From: Candidatus Moranbacteria bacterium UBA2282
GTDB lineage: Bacteria > Patescibacteriota > Minisyncoccia > Moranbacterales > UBA2206
Direction of reading: 5' to 3'
NCBI GenBank assembly: GCA_002345745.1
Contig: DDWQ01000011.1
Location: 101,740-165,739 of the forward strand
DNA: 64,000 bases
Shown here: in pieces, positions 25,577-34,420 of the stretch
How the letters are laid out: every line of letters starts with the position of its first letter
Position numbering within the stretch: position 1 is the first letter of the stretch
Notes under the pieces: model-generated
Told to the model about the DNA's origin: nothing
Database searches by the model: none
What the model saw: only the letters and a program-made list of their open reading frames with translations
Made by a program: the position numbers and the translations under genes

Positions 25577-26917
25577 CTATTTTTTAATAATTTTCCAATA
25601 TCCTCCCTTGTCGGGACCAACCCTTTTTAGCAAATCTTTTTCCTTTAATTTTGAGATATCTCTTTTAATAGTTTTTTCATTAACACCTGCCTTTTTGGCT
25701 ATTTCTGGAATTGTAATTCTATTATTATTTCTAATAATTTCCACAACAATATCTTCTCGATTTTCAGGGACATTTTCAGGGACATTTTCAGGGACATTTT
25801 CTAATGCCATTCTTTTGAAAATTATAGAGAACCAATTCTCGTTGGTTTCAATTTTTGGATTTGGAAGACCATATTCTTTCATGGCTTTTTTCATCCGCAG
25901 AATTCCAGACCCTATTTTCTCCACCAAATCCATTCTCTGCATCAAGCCAAATAGAAGATTATTTCTGGACAAACTTCTTTTACCCAATTCTTTTATCGTC
26001 ATTCCCCGCACTAGCCCTCCGGGATTAGTTATTTCAACTCGATCAGAAAAAATATAAATCTGAATATTCGCACCTGTCACGAAATAGTTTCTGTGCGCAA
26101 TTGCATTCAGGATTGCTTCGCGCAATGCGTCTTCTGGTAGTTCTAATTTTTCTTCTCGCGGTCCACCTTTTATGATAAATTCTGTGTTCAACTTTGAACG
26201 CAGATAATCCATGGCATTCTCATAATTGCTAAATAGGTCAGCATCAAATTCTTTTCGGTCCAATATTCTGTATTTTGTCCTTCCATAAAAAAGCACGCAT
26301 GTAATCGTTGACTGCAAAAGAAACTTTGTAATATCATTGGAAAAAAGAAGTACACCGGCATTTTTCATTTTATCATCAGAGACCAAATTAAGATTTGTCA
26401 AAATGTCGCGTGTTGGCAAAATTTTTCTTATATGAGATAGTCGTAAAAAGTTATTAAAAGATTTTTTATTTAAATCCTTTTTGATATCAAATTTTTCATT
26501 AACCCTCTCATCAAAAAGAACCAGGCCTTCTTTTTGAAAAAAATATTTGATTTCATTTCTCGTAAGTTGCTGACTATTGGCTCCTTGGCGCAAGTAAAAT
26601 TTTCCCACAATTGAATATGGTTTTTCTTTGCCCTCTGGGACATCAACAATCAAAATACCCTCAATTTCTTGCAAATGTATGGTCATTTTCGGATCAAGAT
26701 TTCTGCCAATAACCTGAATTTCTGATTTTAATTTGTTGGTAATTTTGATTTCTTTTTTTATTCCGGAATCAGTAATTCCAATAAATATCTTTCCCCCAGA
26801 AGCATTGGCAAAAGCACACATTTCTTTTCCAATTGTGGAACTATGCGACTCTTTAAATTCAATATTATAGCCTTCTCCTTGGCTGATATAAAATTCTAAT
26901 TCTTTTTTCATTAACAT
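25577..26917 (-). CDS. AlbA_2/Schlafen-like DNA-binding domain plus ATPase-type transcriptional regulator
   Basis: The 446-residue protein has an AlbA_2 (divergent AAA_4/Schlafen-like) domain at about 5-125 (YNIEFKESHSS, AFANASGGKIFIGITD). A HATPase_c_4-like domain at about 225-365 follows (ALREAILNAIAHRNYF, FSDRVEITNPGGL, GSGILRMKKAM). A three-fold ENVP repeat (residues about 377-390) links to a C-terminal HTH (about 395-446, ITIPEIAKKAGVNEKTIKRDIS). Such proteins are common accessory regulators, sometimes near mobile or defence genes. It follows the unknown gene at 26940 by 22 bases. Confidence 0.82.
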   Translation of the reverse strand: MLMKKELEFYISQGEGYNIEFKESHSSTIGKEMCAFANASGGKIFIGITDSGIKKEIKITNKLKSEIQVIGRNLDPKMTIHLQEIEGILIVDVPEGKEKPYSIVGKFYLRQGANSQQLTRNEIKYFFQKEGLVLFDERVNEKFDIKKDLNKKSFNNFLRLSHIRKILPTRDILTNLNLVSDDKMKNAGVLLFSNDITKFLLQSTITCVLFYGRTKYRILDRKEFDADLFSNYENAMDYLRSKLNTEFIIKGGPREEKLELPEDALREAILNAIAHRNYFVTGANIQIYIFSDRVEITNPGGLVRGMTIKELGKRSLSRNNLLFGLMQRMDLVEKIGSGILRMKKAMKEYGLPNPKIETNENWFSIIFKRMALENVPENVPENVPENREDIVVEIIRNNNRITIPEIAKKAGVNEKTIKRDISKLKEKDLLKRVGPDKGGYWKIIKK

Positions 26918-26939
26918 TTTTTTACTTCTAATTTTTATT

Positions 26940-27803
26940 TTAGTTGCTTAGTGTCACATTCACCTCTTTCAACTCATTGAAATCTTCCCATTCGATTAGA
27001 TTGGTTTTTGAGAGAATTTTTTCAGCCTCCCTATTCTTCAGATGATAATTACAGCCGATATCATAATTAGGAACAGTCAATGAGGGAAATTCTTTAATAA
27101 AATAGAGTTTATTGTCATCACTATATAAAAACAAAAAGGATTTTATTGGTTTTATTTTATTTATCAAACTAAGCCCGAAAATAAATTTGGAGTTTGTTTC
27201 GCGACCACCTGATGATCCGCCTCCACCTTTGCGAAAAACCTTCCTATCATCCTCCTCCCAAACAAAAATAGTATCATATGGATTTCGCCAATCCACATGA
27301 TTCAAGGGAGACGGTAAATTATAATATCGACTCTTTTTAATTTCTACTCGTGGCTTAAACAACTTTTCATGATTTTTATATTTTTTCAATATTTTTTCTC
27401 TATATCGAGGCTCCAATTCGTTCTTGATGATATAGTCATCCAGTTCCTTTTTCATTTCTTCTTTTTTCCAAACGGCCGTGTATTTATCCAGCCATTTTGC
27501 ATACACCTCATTTCCCTCGCGATGATCAAATTCAGTAAAAAAATACTCATACAAGAGTTCCATATAGTGGGACTGAATTGGCATTCGTGTCTTTTCAACG
27601 TATTTCTTATTATTCCAAAATTTTGGATCGAGATTATCAATAATGATAGTAATGGTATATGGATTTTTATTTTTTAGTTTTTGAGCAATTGTTTTGTGAT
27701 CATTAAGCACATCAAATGCATGCTCAGATATCGAAAAAATTTCCGGATTATATTCCTGACTCAGCTTGGATTTATTAATTTTAATGCTTTTATTTACTAA
27801 CAC
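26940..27803 (-). CDS. Hypothetical protein with Gly-rich loop
   Basis: The 287-residue protein is not recognised. It starts at GTG (27803), 21 bases from the start point expected from a good promoter at 27831-27859. The N-terminal half alternates strands and charged helices (IIIDNLDPKFW, EMKKELDDYIIKNELEPRY). Near residue 193 there is a flexible KGGGGSSGGRE loop, then a hydrophobic segment (KFIFGLSLINKIKPIKSFLFLY). There are no membrane helices or signal peptide. It probably forms an operon with the downstream AlbA_2-type regulator, which may control it. Confidence 0.65.
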   Translation of the reverse strand: MLVNKSIKINKSKLSQEYNPEIFSISEHAFDVLNDHKTIAQKLKNKNPYTITIIIDNLDPKFWNNKKYVEKTRMPIQSHYMELLYEYFFTEFDHREGNEVYAKWLDKYTAVWKKEEMKKELDDYIIKNELEPRYREKILKKYKNHEKLFKPRVEIKKSRYYNLPSPLNHVDWRNPYDTIFVWEEDDRKVFRKGGGGSSGGRETNSKFIFGLSLINKIKPIKSFLFLYSDDNKLYFIKEFPSLTVPNYDIGCNYHLKNREAEKILSKTNLIEWEDFNELKEVNVTLSN

Positions 27804-27830
27804 ATTAATTGATAAGTTTGTTATAATGAT

Positions 27831-27859
27831 ATTATATCACCATACACAAAAACTGTCTA
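27831..27859 (-). promoter_or_regulatory. Promoter of the 26940-25577 operon
   Basis: On the minus strand TAGACA (27859-27854) and TATAAT (27836-27831) are separated by 17 bases, giving a start near 27824 and a 20-base leader to the GTG at 27803. Confidence 0.6.
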
Positions 27860-27921
27860 GTTCCAATTTTTTATATATTCAGGTTGAGAAGCACAGTGCT
27901 TAATTTGAAAGTTTAAATACG

Positions 27922-28003
27922 CTTGAAATAACCAAGATACAATACTTAATTTAAAATTTATAATTTAAAATTACTCTTTGGTTTATTGTATTTGTTTGAT
28001 AAT
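27922..28003. repeat. Degenerate gene-free AAGATACAA-type hairpin
   Basis: CCAAGATACAATA on the left and TATTGTATTTG on the right enclose an AT-only inverted core (AATTTAAAATT repeated in both directions). It appears to be an eroded solo copy of the array around S23 gene 1, 2.4 kb away. It lies in the 252-base gap between 27803 and 28056, where no gene is seen. Confidence 0.5.
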
Positions 28004-28055
28004 TGATCCATTGAAAATTTATTCCGCATGTATTTTTCTGATATTGGGTCATTTT

Positions 28056-28445
28056 TTATTTTCTCTTTGAAAGATGATATATGATTATGTATACGCTGAT
28101 GGCTCCATAGATAATTGACGAAAAGAATGCCACCGTGCCTTTTTCAATGGGAATCATCCAATTGCTGGAATACGATGGAGCCATTAGAATCATCAGCATA
28201 GAAAGCGGAATCCAAACACGGGAAAATTTCCACCAAGTTTGATATACATCTTCTTTCATTTTATAGGTGATGAGAGAGAAAATAAATAATGGAATGATTA
28301 TAACAAATATAAGCATAGCATCATGCATAGTATCCATGCAGTTGCTATATCCCTTGCCACCACATAAACCAAAAGTCCCAATCAAATTAAGAATAATCAG
28401 TAACGCGGAACCAACAAAAGAAGCTAGTATTGTCATTATTTTCAT
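28056..28445 (-). CDS. Small four-helix membrane protein
   Basis: The 129-residue protein has four predicted membrane segments (about residues 3-25, 43-63, 77-95 and 104-125) and short loops, one with CGGKGYSNC. No family was recognised. It lies 23 bases downstream of the C-terminal secreted-protein fragment on the same strand and may be transcribed with it. Confidence 0.6.
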   Translation of the reverse strand: MKIMTILASFVGSALLIILNLIGTFGLCGGKGYSNCMDTMHDAMLIFVIIIPLFIFSLITYKMKEDVYQTWWKFSRVWIPLSMLMILMAPSYSSNWMIPIEKGTVAFFSSIIYGAISVYIIIYHLSKRK

Positions 28446-28468
28446 ATTTTTTATTTATTTTTAAAAAT

Positions 28469-29080
28469 TTAAAATTTTTTAAACATCCCAATTCCCCACC
28501 GCCTAATTCCAAAAATAATAATTATAAAGAGGACAACCAAGCTAACAAAAATTTCTCTTATAATCTGATTTTTATTTTTTTCATCACTCATTCTATTCTC
28601 CCATCTATTTTCTTTTTTATCAATAGCGTCCTTCACTACCTCAGCATAGGCAGTTGTTTTGGGGATAATGAAGGCATCCGCCAGTTTTGCTCCAATGGGA
28701 AATCTTGGAGCAATTTTTCTTGTCTCCGCAATCGAAGTGGCTTTATTTTTTTTGTGACTATGATTATCATTATCGCCATCACTTTGCGAATCATTTTCAA
28801 TTCTAATCAAATCACTACTTGTCACTATACCATTGAGGATTGGCGCCACCTCATATCCATCTCCATCCTCATCAATGCTCATTTTTGACGCACTGGCAAG
28901 ATTGCTCGAAATATCTAACATCACTTTTGTTTTCGGAGTGGTGGGCATATTTTGAAAAGTGATTTTGTTGAGGAGTTCATCACCCCGCAATTCATCTACC
29001 GAAAAAGTGAACGTGCCATCGCCATAACCATCCATCATGATATTTTGAGTTGATCCTTCCTCAGAAAAAATATACTTCAC
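28469..29080 (-). pseudogene. C-terminal fragment of a secreted, membrane-anchored protein
   Basis: The frame is open from 29197 but has no ATG at the front; the first possible start is the GTG at 29080. Coding-like sequence (GNHTGIDKDGQIEEQIPGTY) continues upstream of that GTG, in frame, into the terminator hairpin at 29161-29192. The product has a beta-rich region (about 1-60), an Asp-rich segment DEDGDGYE and SDGDNDNH, and a C-terminal membrane helix with basic tail (about 175-203). The front resembles the C-terminal beta domain of the lipase-like protein at 29583. It looks like a decapitated relative, though expression from GTG cannot be excluded. Confidence 0.5.
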
Positions 29081-29160
29081 ATCGCCGAATTGTTGATAGT
29101 ATGTCCCCGGAATTTGTTCTTCAATTTGACCATCTTTATCAATGCCCGTGTGATTACCAT

Positions 29161-29192
29161 AAAAAAAATCGGAGTCGAACTCCGATTTTTTG
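29161..29192. terminator. Bidirectional rho-independent terminator
   Basis: ATCGGAGT and ACTCCGAT pair around a TCGA loop, with an A run on the left and a T run on the right, so it can act on both strands. On the minus strand it follows the coiled-coil gene ending at 29212. Confidence 0.85.
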
Positions 29193-29211
29193 TATATTCA
29201 AGAAATTTTGA

Positions 29212-29544
29212 CTACGCACTTACCAAAGATGCTTTTTCTAATTTCACAATGCGAGTTTCATGATTGTCAGTGACGGTCTTTTTGGCCTTGTTTTCTAATT
29301 TTTCATCAATATTATCAAGACGGAGTTTTATATCCACAATATCTGTTTTTATATACACAATATCCGACTTCATATCCACAATGTCAGACTTTATTTCATC
29401 AATATCTTCCAAAATCAAGTCAACAGTTTTCTTCACATCATTCAAGCCTTCACCAAAAACCTTGAAATCACTGCGAATATCCTCAAGCATTATTTCTACT
29501 TGAGCTTTAGGCATAAAGTCTTTATTTTCTACTTGTTCTTCCAT
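29212..29544 (-). CDS. Coiled-coil protein (paralogue of 63693)
   Basis: The 110-residue soluble protein is almost wholly coiled coil. An 11- or 7-residue repeat is plain in residues 45-80 (EIKSDIVDMKSDIVYIKTDI). The C-terminal NHETRIVKLEKASLVSA matches KHDTRIGVLEKKVLVAG of the protein at 63693, so the two share a common end. Probably an oligomerising protein of unknown role. It ends with a strong terminator. Confidence 0.7.
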   Translation of the reverse strand: MEEQVENKDFMPKAQVEIMLEDIRSDFKVFGEGLNDVKKTVDLILEDIDEIKSDIVDMKSDIVYIKTDIVDIKLRLDNIDEKLENKAKKTVTDNHETRIVKLEKASLVSA

Positions 29545-29582
29545 ATCTCAATTTTATCACATAAAAAATTCATGTCAAACTA

Positions 29583-32084
29583 CTATACTTTTGTCAAAAA
29601 GAAAATCAAACCTTTGCGCGCTACAAAAACCGCTATCAGTGAGGCAAAGATTTCGAAGACAATTTTTCCACTGCCACTGCCAGTTTCACTATTTTTCTTG
29701 ATCACCTCTTCCGCCTGGGCAGTTTTAGCTAATTCAATATCCTGGCTCAACTTATCAAAACCATTCTTCAAATTGGCAACGATTGAATTTTCATCACGAC
29801 TATCATTACTACCGCTAACTTGCGGTTCACTGCTCTCAACAATTGCAAGTTGATTGTCATCTTCCTTCGAAGATTCTTGCTGATGTTTCTCGGTTTTTTT
29901 CTCGTGACTACTCTCAGCGACGACTTCTTGATTTTCTTCAATCACAGGCTCTTGCTCCTCCTGAATGTCTTGTGAGTCAGAATCTTGCTCGTCCTGAACC
30001 TCATTTTGAACAGTGGGATCAATTACCGTTTCGCCCGCAACTTCCACTGTGAATGCTTTTTGCGCGTCTGGCGTGGTCTTGCCAACAAGTGCCACCGTCG
30101 ATTCCTGCGCGCTACCGTCCTCTTGTTCAGAGATTTCAGTTGTCTCAACCTTGAAATCACCCTCGCCAGTTCCTTGGGTTAAAATTTTGTATTCACCGTC
30201 TATCGGATTGGGAATGGTCAAAAATTCATTCTCCGTCGCATAGCCGGAATAATAGGCGCCTTCAATTTCATCAAAAACCTCACCCGTCACAAAATCCTTC
30301 CCGACCCTTTTCCCATCCGGCGCAATGACTTGAATGTCGATTGGGGAGAAAACTTGCGTAATAAATATATTTTTAATCAAACCACTCTCAACTTTGATAT
30401 CAGGTCTAATAGTTGTCAGAAGTTCCAACACATCTTTTTGTGCATCTGTTACAATACTTCGATGATCTGACGGCAGTTCAATTAAATTATCCGATGGTAC
30501 ATTTTCACTTTTGGATGAACTTAAAGGAACCGTGACATCTCCAGCATCATATCGAATACCTCTATCACCAACAAAAACTTCAAATCCTAATGGATAACCA
30601 TCAACCCAATATTTACCCATATCAGCACTTACAACATTTATTCCGCTAATTGTATCTTTCCCCTTTGTGTTACCAATAATTTTATCATATTCAACCGCAG
30701 AAGTAAGCTTGAGAGCATTATTATTTAGCTTTTCCAAAAACTCATTATGAGGATAACCAATTGGATATGATTTTAAATCATATCCATTATCGGCTTCATA
30801 TAAATAATCATAGACTGGCAAAAGTTCCTGCAGAGAAGCAATTGGCCGATTGTGCATATAATCAAATCTATCGGCAAAACCACCTTCCTCAGCTTCTTGA
30901 GTTACAATATGCTTCATAAAAATGTCCACCAGACTGAAAAACCAGCCATCACCATCCCACTTCATATACGATTCAGGTGCACCAAGATTTGGAGTAGCCA
31001 GAGTAACCAGCTGGTCAACATCTCCCTGATAATAATCTGATTCAATATATTCTCGCACCAAAAGTCCACCCATCGAATGTGCTACGACATCAACTTTAGG
31101 CCAGTTAGTTACGATTTTTATCTCAGCAATTTTGCTTTTTAATTTCTTGGCATTTTCTATATTGCTATCTCGCCATTCGTAAGGAAAGATAAATAAATCT
31201 TTATCCGGTACATATCCATTATTAGCAAATTCGGTGTAGAGATTGTCATAGGTGTGAAAAACTGGATCGAGTTGCAATTTCCCATCTTTTTCCCAAGAGC
31301 CAAAAATTCCTGGAACAATTACAACTGGGTCGTGAAAACTTTTTTCTGGCAAAAAATTAGAAAAATCAATATCGCCATCAATTTTTTCATAATAGCAAGA
31401 CTGTCCACTGTAACATTTCTGCTGTGGTCCGTTAGCATCTCCCCACCAATTATATTGAAAGTTTGGCAATGAATCTCCATCACCACGATAGACAACATCA
31501 GCAATTGCATTATTTTCAAATGTTGATCGATTCACTTTCACATCAGCAGAATTAACATCGCCAATAAACATCACGACATCATTATCATGAAAATCACAAC
31601 CTTCCGCATCTAGTGATCCACTATTTAGTTTAATGCCGCCATTATAAAAAGCATTCACAGCATTTATAATTGAATTGCCTTTCATCAGTTGAATAGAAGC
31701 ACCCGCTCCGCTCATGTCCGTATTACGCATCACAATTTTACCGCCATCAACAGCAATGGAATAGCTAGGTGCCCCGTCAGATTTTCTCAACTTCACATTA
31801 TCTTTCAATGTTCCTGCAATAATCAAACTTCCATACACATCTACACCTCCGCCATCGAAAGTTATTGTAACTCCTTTTTTTATTACTAAAGTTGCACCCT
31901 CATCAATAGACACATAAGATGTTATGGATTTATCAGTAGTCCATTCTTCATACCCAGTGATATGCTCGTTTCCATATTCATCAATTGTCTGCGAATGCAC
32001 AATAAAATTCAGAGGTGAGATCGGAGCGAGGACAAGAACGATAACCAGAAAAACTCCGCAAAAAAAATTATTTATTCTTTGCAT
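29583..32084 (-). CDS. Secreted LCAT-like lipase/esterase with beta-helix and C-terminal anchor
   Basis: The 833-residue protein begins with a signal peptide (residues 1-30). Residues about 60-240 form a parallel beta-helix-like region ending in FQYNWWGDANGPQQ. An alpha/beta hydrolase domain of the LCAT type (about 250-560) includes VVIVPGIFGSW, the oxyanion loop region, and the nucleophile motif VAHSMGGLLV. Residues about 590-690 form a beta domain (IDGEYKILTQGTGEGDF). A Glu/Gln/Ser-rich linker (about 695-790) leads to a C-terminal helix with a basic end. It is probably a surface-anchored lipase or esterase acting on external lipids. The start overlaps the small membrane protein gene upstream by 17 bases. 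Confidence 0.8.
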   Translation of the reverse strand: MQRINNFFCGVFLVIVLVLAPISPLNFIVHSQTIDEYGNEHITGYEEWTTDKSITSYVSIDEGATLVIKKGVTITFDGGGVDVYGSLIIAGTLKDNVKLRKSDGAPSYSIAVDGGKIVMRNTDMSGAGASIQLMKGNSIINAVNAFYNGGIKLNSGSLDAEGCDFHDNDVVMFIGDVNSADVKVNRSTFENNAIADVVYRGDGDSLPNFQYNWWGDANGPQQKCYSGQSCYYEKIDGDIDFSNFLPEKSFHDPVVIVPGIFGSWEKDGKLQLDPVFHTYDNLYTEFANNGYVPDKDLFIFPYEWRDSNIENAKKLKSKIAEIKIVTNWPKVDVVAHSMGGLLVREYIESDYYQGDVDQLVTLATPNLGAPESYMKWDGDGWFFSLVDIFMKHIVTQEAEEGGFADRFDYMHNRPIASLQELLPVYDYLYEADNGYDLKSYPIGYPHNEFLEKLNNNALKLTSAVEYDKIIGNTKGKDTISGINVVSADMGKYWVDGYPLGFEVFVGDRGIRYDAGDVTVPLSSSKSENVPSDNLIELPSDHRSIVTDAQKDVLELLTTIRPDIKVESGLIKNIFITQVFSPIDIQVIAPDGKRVGKDFVTGEVFDEIEGAYYSGYATENEFLTIPNPIDGEYKILTQGTGEGDFKVETTEISEQEDGSAQESTVALVGKTTPDAQKAFTVEVAGETVIDPTVQNEVQDEQDSDSQDIQEEQEPVIEENQEVVAESSHEKKTEKHQQESSKEDDNQLAIVESSEPQVSGSNDSRDENSIVANLKNGFDKLSQDIELAKTAQAEEVIKKNSETGSGSGKIVFEIFASLIAVFVARKGLIFFLTKV

Positions 32085-32352
32085 TTTTTCTTTGATTATA
32101 TTTAATTATTAAAAAGATATTTATAATTGGCCAAATTATTAGTGAAAAATATTGCAACCATAACAAGTCAAAACTAATAAACATTCTTGATCCAATATTA
32201 ACCAAAAAAGACAAGTTAGCTAAAACTGAAAAAACAACAAGTGTTTTAAATATTTTTTTAGACAAAGCAAAAACAATTACCGCCACTATCGCCGACAATA
32301 TTAGTAGTGCCATTGTTATTTGCATGTCCAGCACCGGATTCGAAAAAAACAT
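32068..32352 (-). CDS. Small membrane protein
   Basis: The 94-residue protein has three predicted membrane helices (about 9-30, 36-56 and 64-84) and a basic tail YNQRKNAKNK. It overlaps the start of the lipase-like gene by 17 bases in another frame, so the two are probably translated together. No family was recognised; a role in placing or protecting against the lipase is speculation. Confidence 0.55.
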   Translation of the reverse strand: MFFSNPVLDMQITMALLILSAIVAVIVFALSKKIFKTLVVFSVLANLSFLVNIGSRMFISFDLLWLQYFSLIIWPIINIFLIIKYNQRKNAKNK

Positions 32353-32440
32353 ATTTTTTTATTTTAATTTAATTACATTTTTATTATACTCCATCCCTCA
32401 AAAATACAAAACGCTTAAACACGCTTTGCCACACATATAT

Positions 32441-32465
32441 TCTGTAGGGGTTTCACCCCTACAGA
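32441..32465. repeat. REP2 palindrome at the 3' end of RAYT gene 2
   Basis: TGTAGGGG-TTTCA-CCCCTACA extended by one or two bases on each side to a 10-base stem. It ends one base before the stop codon of the RAYT gene. Confidence 0.88.
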
Positions 32466-33104
32466 TTATTCTTCCAGCAAATATCTTCTCATTTCATTTC
32501 TGCGTTGATTTATTTCCTTCGCATTTACATCAACAAATTTACCATAATCACTTTTATTCTTAAACTGATTTAGAATTATTTCTGGATTGCATAACTTTTC
32601 AACATCATCACCCAAATAGCTTTTCAAACTTGACCTAAATTCTTTTACATCATGAATAACATTATTACCATTCACATAAGCTGACAGATGCAATAAATAT
32701 TCATTACTATTTATATGTATAGCCTTAAATCTTCCTTGAAATAATGAACCATTTCTTTTATTTCTATGATTAAAATATCCTGTATATCCACCGCCTATGC
32801 GTTTCATAAATTCCGATATACCACCATCACTCAACTGCTTTAGTATAAAATGAAAATGATTTGGAAGCAGATTGTAGACAATTATTTCCACTAACGCACC
32901 ATTCTGTAGGGGTTTCACCCCTACATCATTTACTTTACTTTTTATATATAAACTAATGATGGGTTCGATTTCATTAAATTCTTTCATTGATTTAAGAAAC
33001 CTGGCATAATCATATTTATCCAAAAAAATATCTCGCTTCTCCACTCCACGATTAAACACGTGATAATATTCGCCATTTACAAATTCAAAAGAAAAGTTTC
33101 CCAT
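32466..33104 (-). CDS. REP-associated tyrosine transposase (RAYT), second type
   Basis: The 212-residue Y1_Tnp-family protein contains GEYYHVFNRGVEKRDIF, the HUH motif in LLPNHFHFILK, GGYTGYFNHRNKRNG and LFQGRFKAIHINS. It differs widely from the RAYT at 14542. Its palindrome partner is also different: REP2 (TGTAGGGG-N5-CCCCTACA) occurs at both ends of the gene, inside it, and at 34395. The internal copy (32905-32925) is in frame and encodes GVKPLQ at a place where the first RAYT has a different peptide. Confidence 0.88.
   Translation of the reverse strand: MGNFSFEFVNGEYYHVFNRGVEKRDIFLDKYDYARFLKSMKEFNEIEPIISLYIKSKVNDVGVKPLQNGALVEIIVYNLLPNHFHFILKQLSDGGISEFMKRIGGGYTGYFNHRNKRNGSLFQGRFKAIHINSNEYLLHLSAYVNGNNVIHDVKEFRSSLKSYLGDDVEKLCNPEIILNQFKNKSDYGKFVDVNAKEINQRRNEMRRYLLEE
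32905..32925. repeat. REP2 palindrome inside the RAYT gene
   Basis: TGTAGGGG-TTTCA-CCCCTACA in frame within the coding sequence, adding about seven codons without breaking the HUH domain. Confidence 0.88.
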
Positions 33105-33129
33105 CTTTTTTGTTTTAGTTTTTTATATC

Positions 33130-33150
33130 TGTAGGGGTGAAACCCCTACA
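33130..33150. repeat. REP2 palindrome upstream of RAYT gene 2
   Basis: TGTAGGGG-TGAAA-CCCCTACA, in opposite loop orientation to the two copies at 32441 and 32905, so the gene is bracketed by inverted REP2 copies. Confidence 0.88.
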
Positions 33151-33189
33151 TTATTCCACTATTTAAGTTCTACTCCCTGAAGACATATC

Positions 33190-34362
33190 TCAATCATTGA
33201 TCTTTTCAACTTCATCCTTCCCACAATTTGGACAATGCGATAAATATTTTATTTTAAACTCCCCACAATGTTTGCATCTTTCTTTTAACTGAAGTCCGCA
33301 ATTAGGACAAAAGGTGTGTTGCGAATCTAAAGAAAAAGAGCATTTGGGACATTTTTTATCCTTCAGTCTTCTGATTGCAATTTTTGCAGAACTAAAAACT
33401 TTCTTTTGGATATAATAGACAATTCCACCAAAAATCACAATTACGATAATCACGGAACCATAATAAATTACATACCGCAAAAATGGCACTTCCATAAAGA
33501 ATTTAAAAATCCTCTCCAACCATTCTTTCGGCAGGATATCATAAAGAAAAACGCCAACCACCTGCAAAAACAGTATAGCAAATGCTGTCGTTGTTGCGGT
33601 TAGAATTATCGTATAGGGACTATTCTTTCTTTTCAATTTAAAATAGAAAAACACGGAGAATGCGAAAAATGGCAGAACAAATACTAATGTAAGCAAAAAT
33701 ACCTTAAATTTAAGCCAAGCAACTTTATTTAAAAAATAATCTGTTGCTTCTTTGTGACTCTGCTCAATTGATTTAATAGAATCACTTATTTGGGAAATAA
33801 AAATACTTTTTTTGCTTTCCAAGGATTTGGTTTCTTCTTGAATGGCGCTAGCTTTGGCTCTCGTGCTTGTGATTTCATTTTTGATATTCTCCTTGTTCGC
33901 TATTGCCTTTTCACCAGCCATTTTCTCTTGCAAACTCAGATCATATTCTTTGATTAACTTTTGGATACTGTTTTCCAAGCCCCTAACCTCGCTTTTATTC
34001 GATTCTATGCCAGTATTTAATAAAACTATTTCCTGCAATTGCGGCTTTATGCCATCATACTTCTCATCTAATCCAAATTTTCTATCGACATCATTGAATG
34101 AATTTTGGCAGATCGAATATTTTGTCAGGTTTTTGGGATTATGTATGGAATTCATAACACATCCAGATGGAGCAATCGGTTTTTCAGGAATTCTCGCCAA
34201 ATCAGAAAAAATTGTCTCCCCGACACCAATCACAAAAGTTACCATCACAATTAAGAGAATATATCCTAATTTTGAAGTTCTTTTTTCACTTATTTCTTCA
34301 TAAGAATTTTGATCATTTTTGCCAATCTTTTTTTCTAATTGTTTTTCATTTTGCAGATTCAT
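33190..34362 (-). CDS. Membrane protein with coiled coil and double zinc ribbon
   Basis: The 390-residue protein has a first membrane helix at about 32-52, a coiled-coil region (about 110-205), two further helices (about 217-240 and 252-278) and one more at about 298-318. The C-terminus carries zinc-ribbon pairs CPKCSFS, CPNCGLQ, CKHCGEF and CPNCGKD (about 338-384). Zinc ribbons of this kind often mediate protein contacts at the membrane. It ends in TGA, which shows that UGA is a stop here. No function can be assigned. Confidence 0.65.
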   Translation of the reverse strand: MNLQNEKQLEKKIGKNDQNSYEEISEKRTSKLGYILLIVMVTFVIGVGETIFSDLARIPEKPIAPSGCVMNSIHNPKNLTKYSICQNSFNDVDRKFGLDEKYDGIKPQLQEIVLLNTGIESNKSEVRGLENSIQKLIKEYDLSLQEKMAGEKAIANKENIKNEITSTRAKASAIQEETKSLESKKSIFISQISDSIKSIEQSHKEATDYFLNKVAWLKFKVFLLTLVFVLPFFAFSVFFYFKLKRKNSPYTIILTATTTAFAILFLQVVGVFLYDILPKEWLERIFKFFMEVPFLRYVIYYGSVIIVIVIFGGIVYYIQKKVFSSAKIAIRRLKDKKCPKCSFSLDSQHTFCPNCGLQLKERCKHCGEFKIKYLSHCPNCGKDEVEKIND

Positions 34363-34389
34363 TTTTTTATTGCTATTTAATAAATTAGT

Positions 34390-34420
34390 AATTTTGTAGG
34401 GGTGAAACCCCTACAAAATT
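34390..34420. repeat. REP2 palindrome, solo copy
   Basis: TGTAGGGG-TGAAA-CCCCTACA extended by AATTT/AAATT to a 13-base stem. It lies between the zinc-ribbon gene and the wzm gene and could also act as a terminator for wzm. Confidence 0.88.

Noticed and set aside
29161..29192. tRNA T-arm-like sequence GGAGTTCGACTCC
   Set aside because: It has A and T runs and no acceptor, D or anticodon arms; it is a terminator.
33190..34362. UGA recoding as in Gracilibacteria or Absconditabacteria
   Set aside because: This gene ends in UGA, and other frames need no UGA read-through; the standard bacterial code fits.
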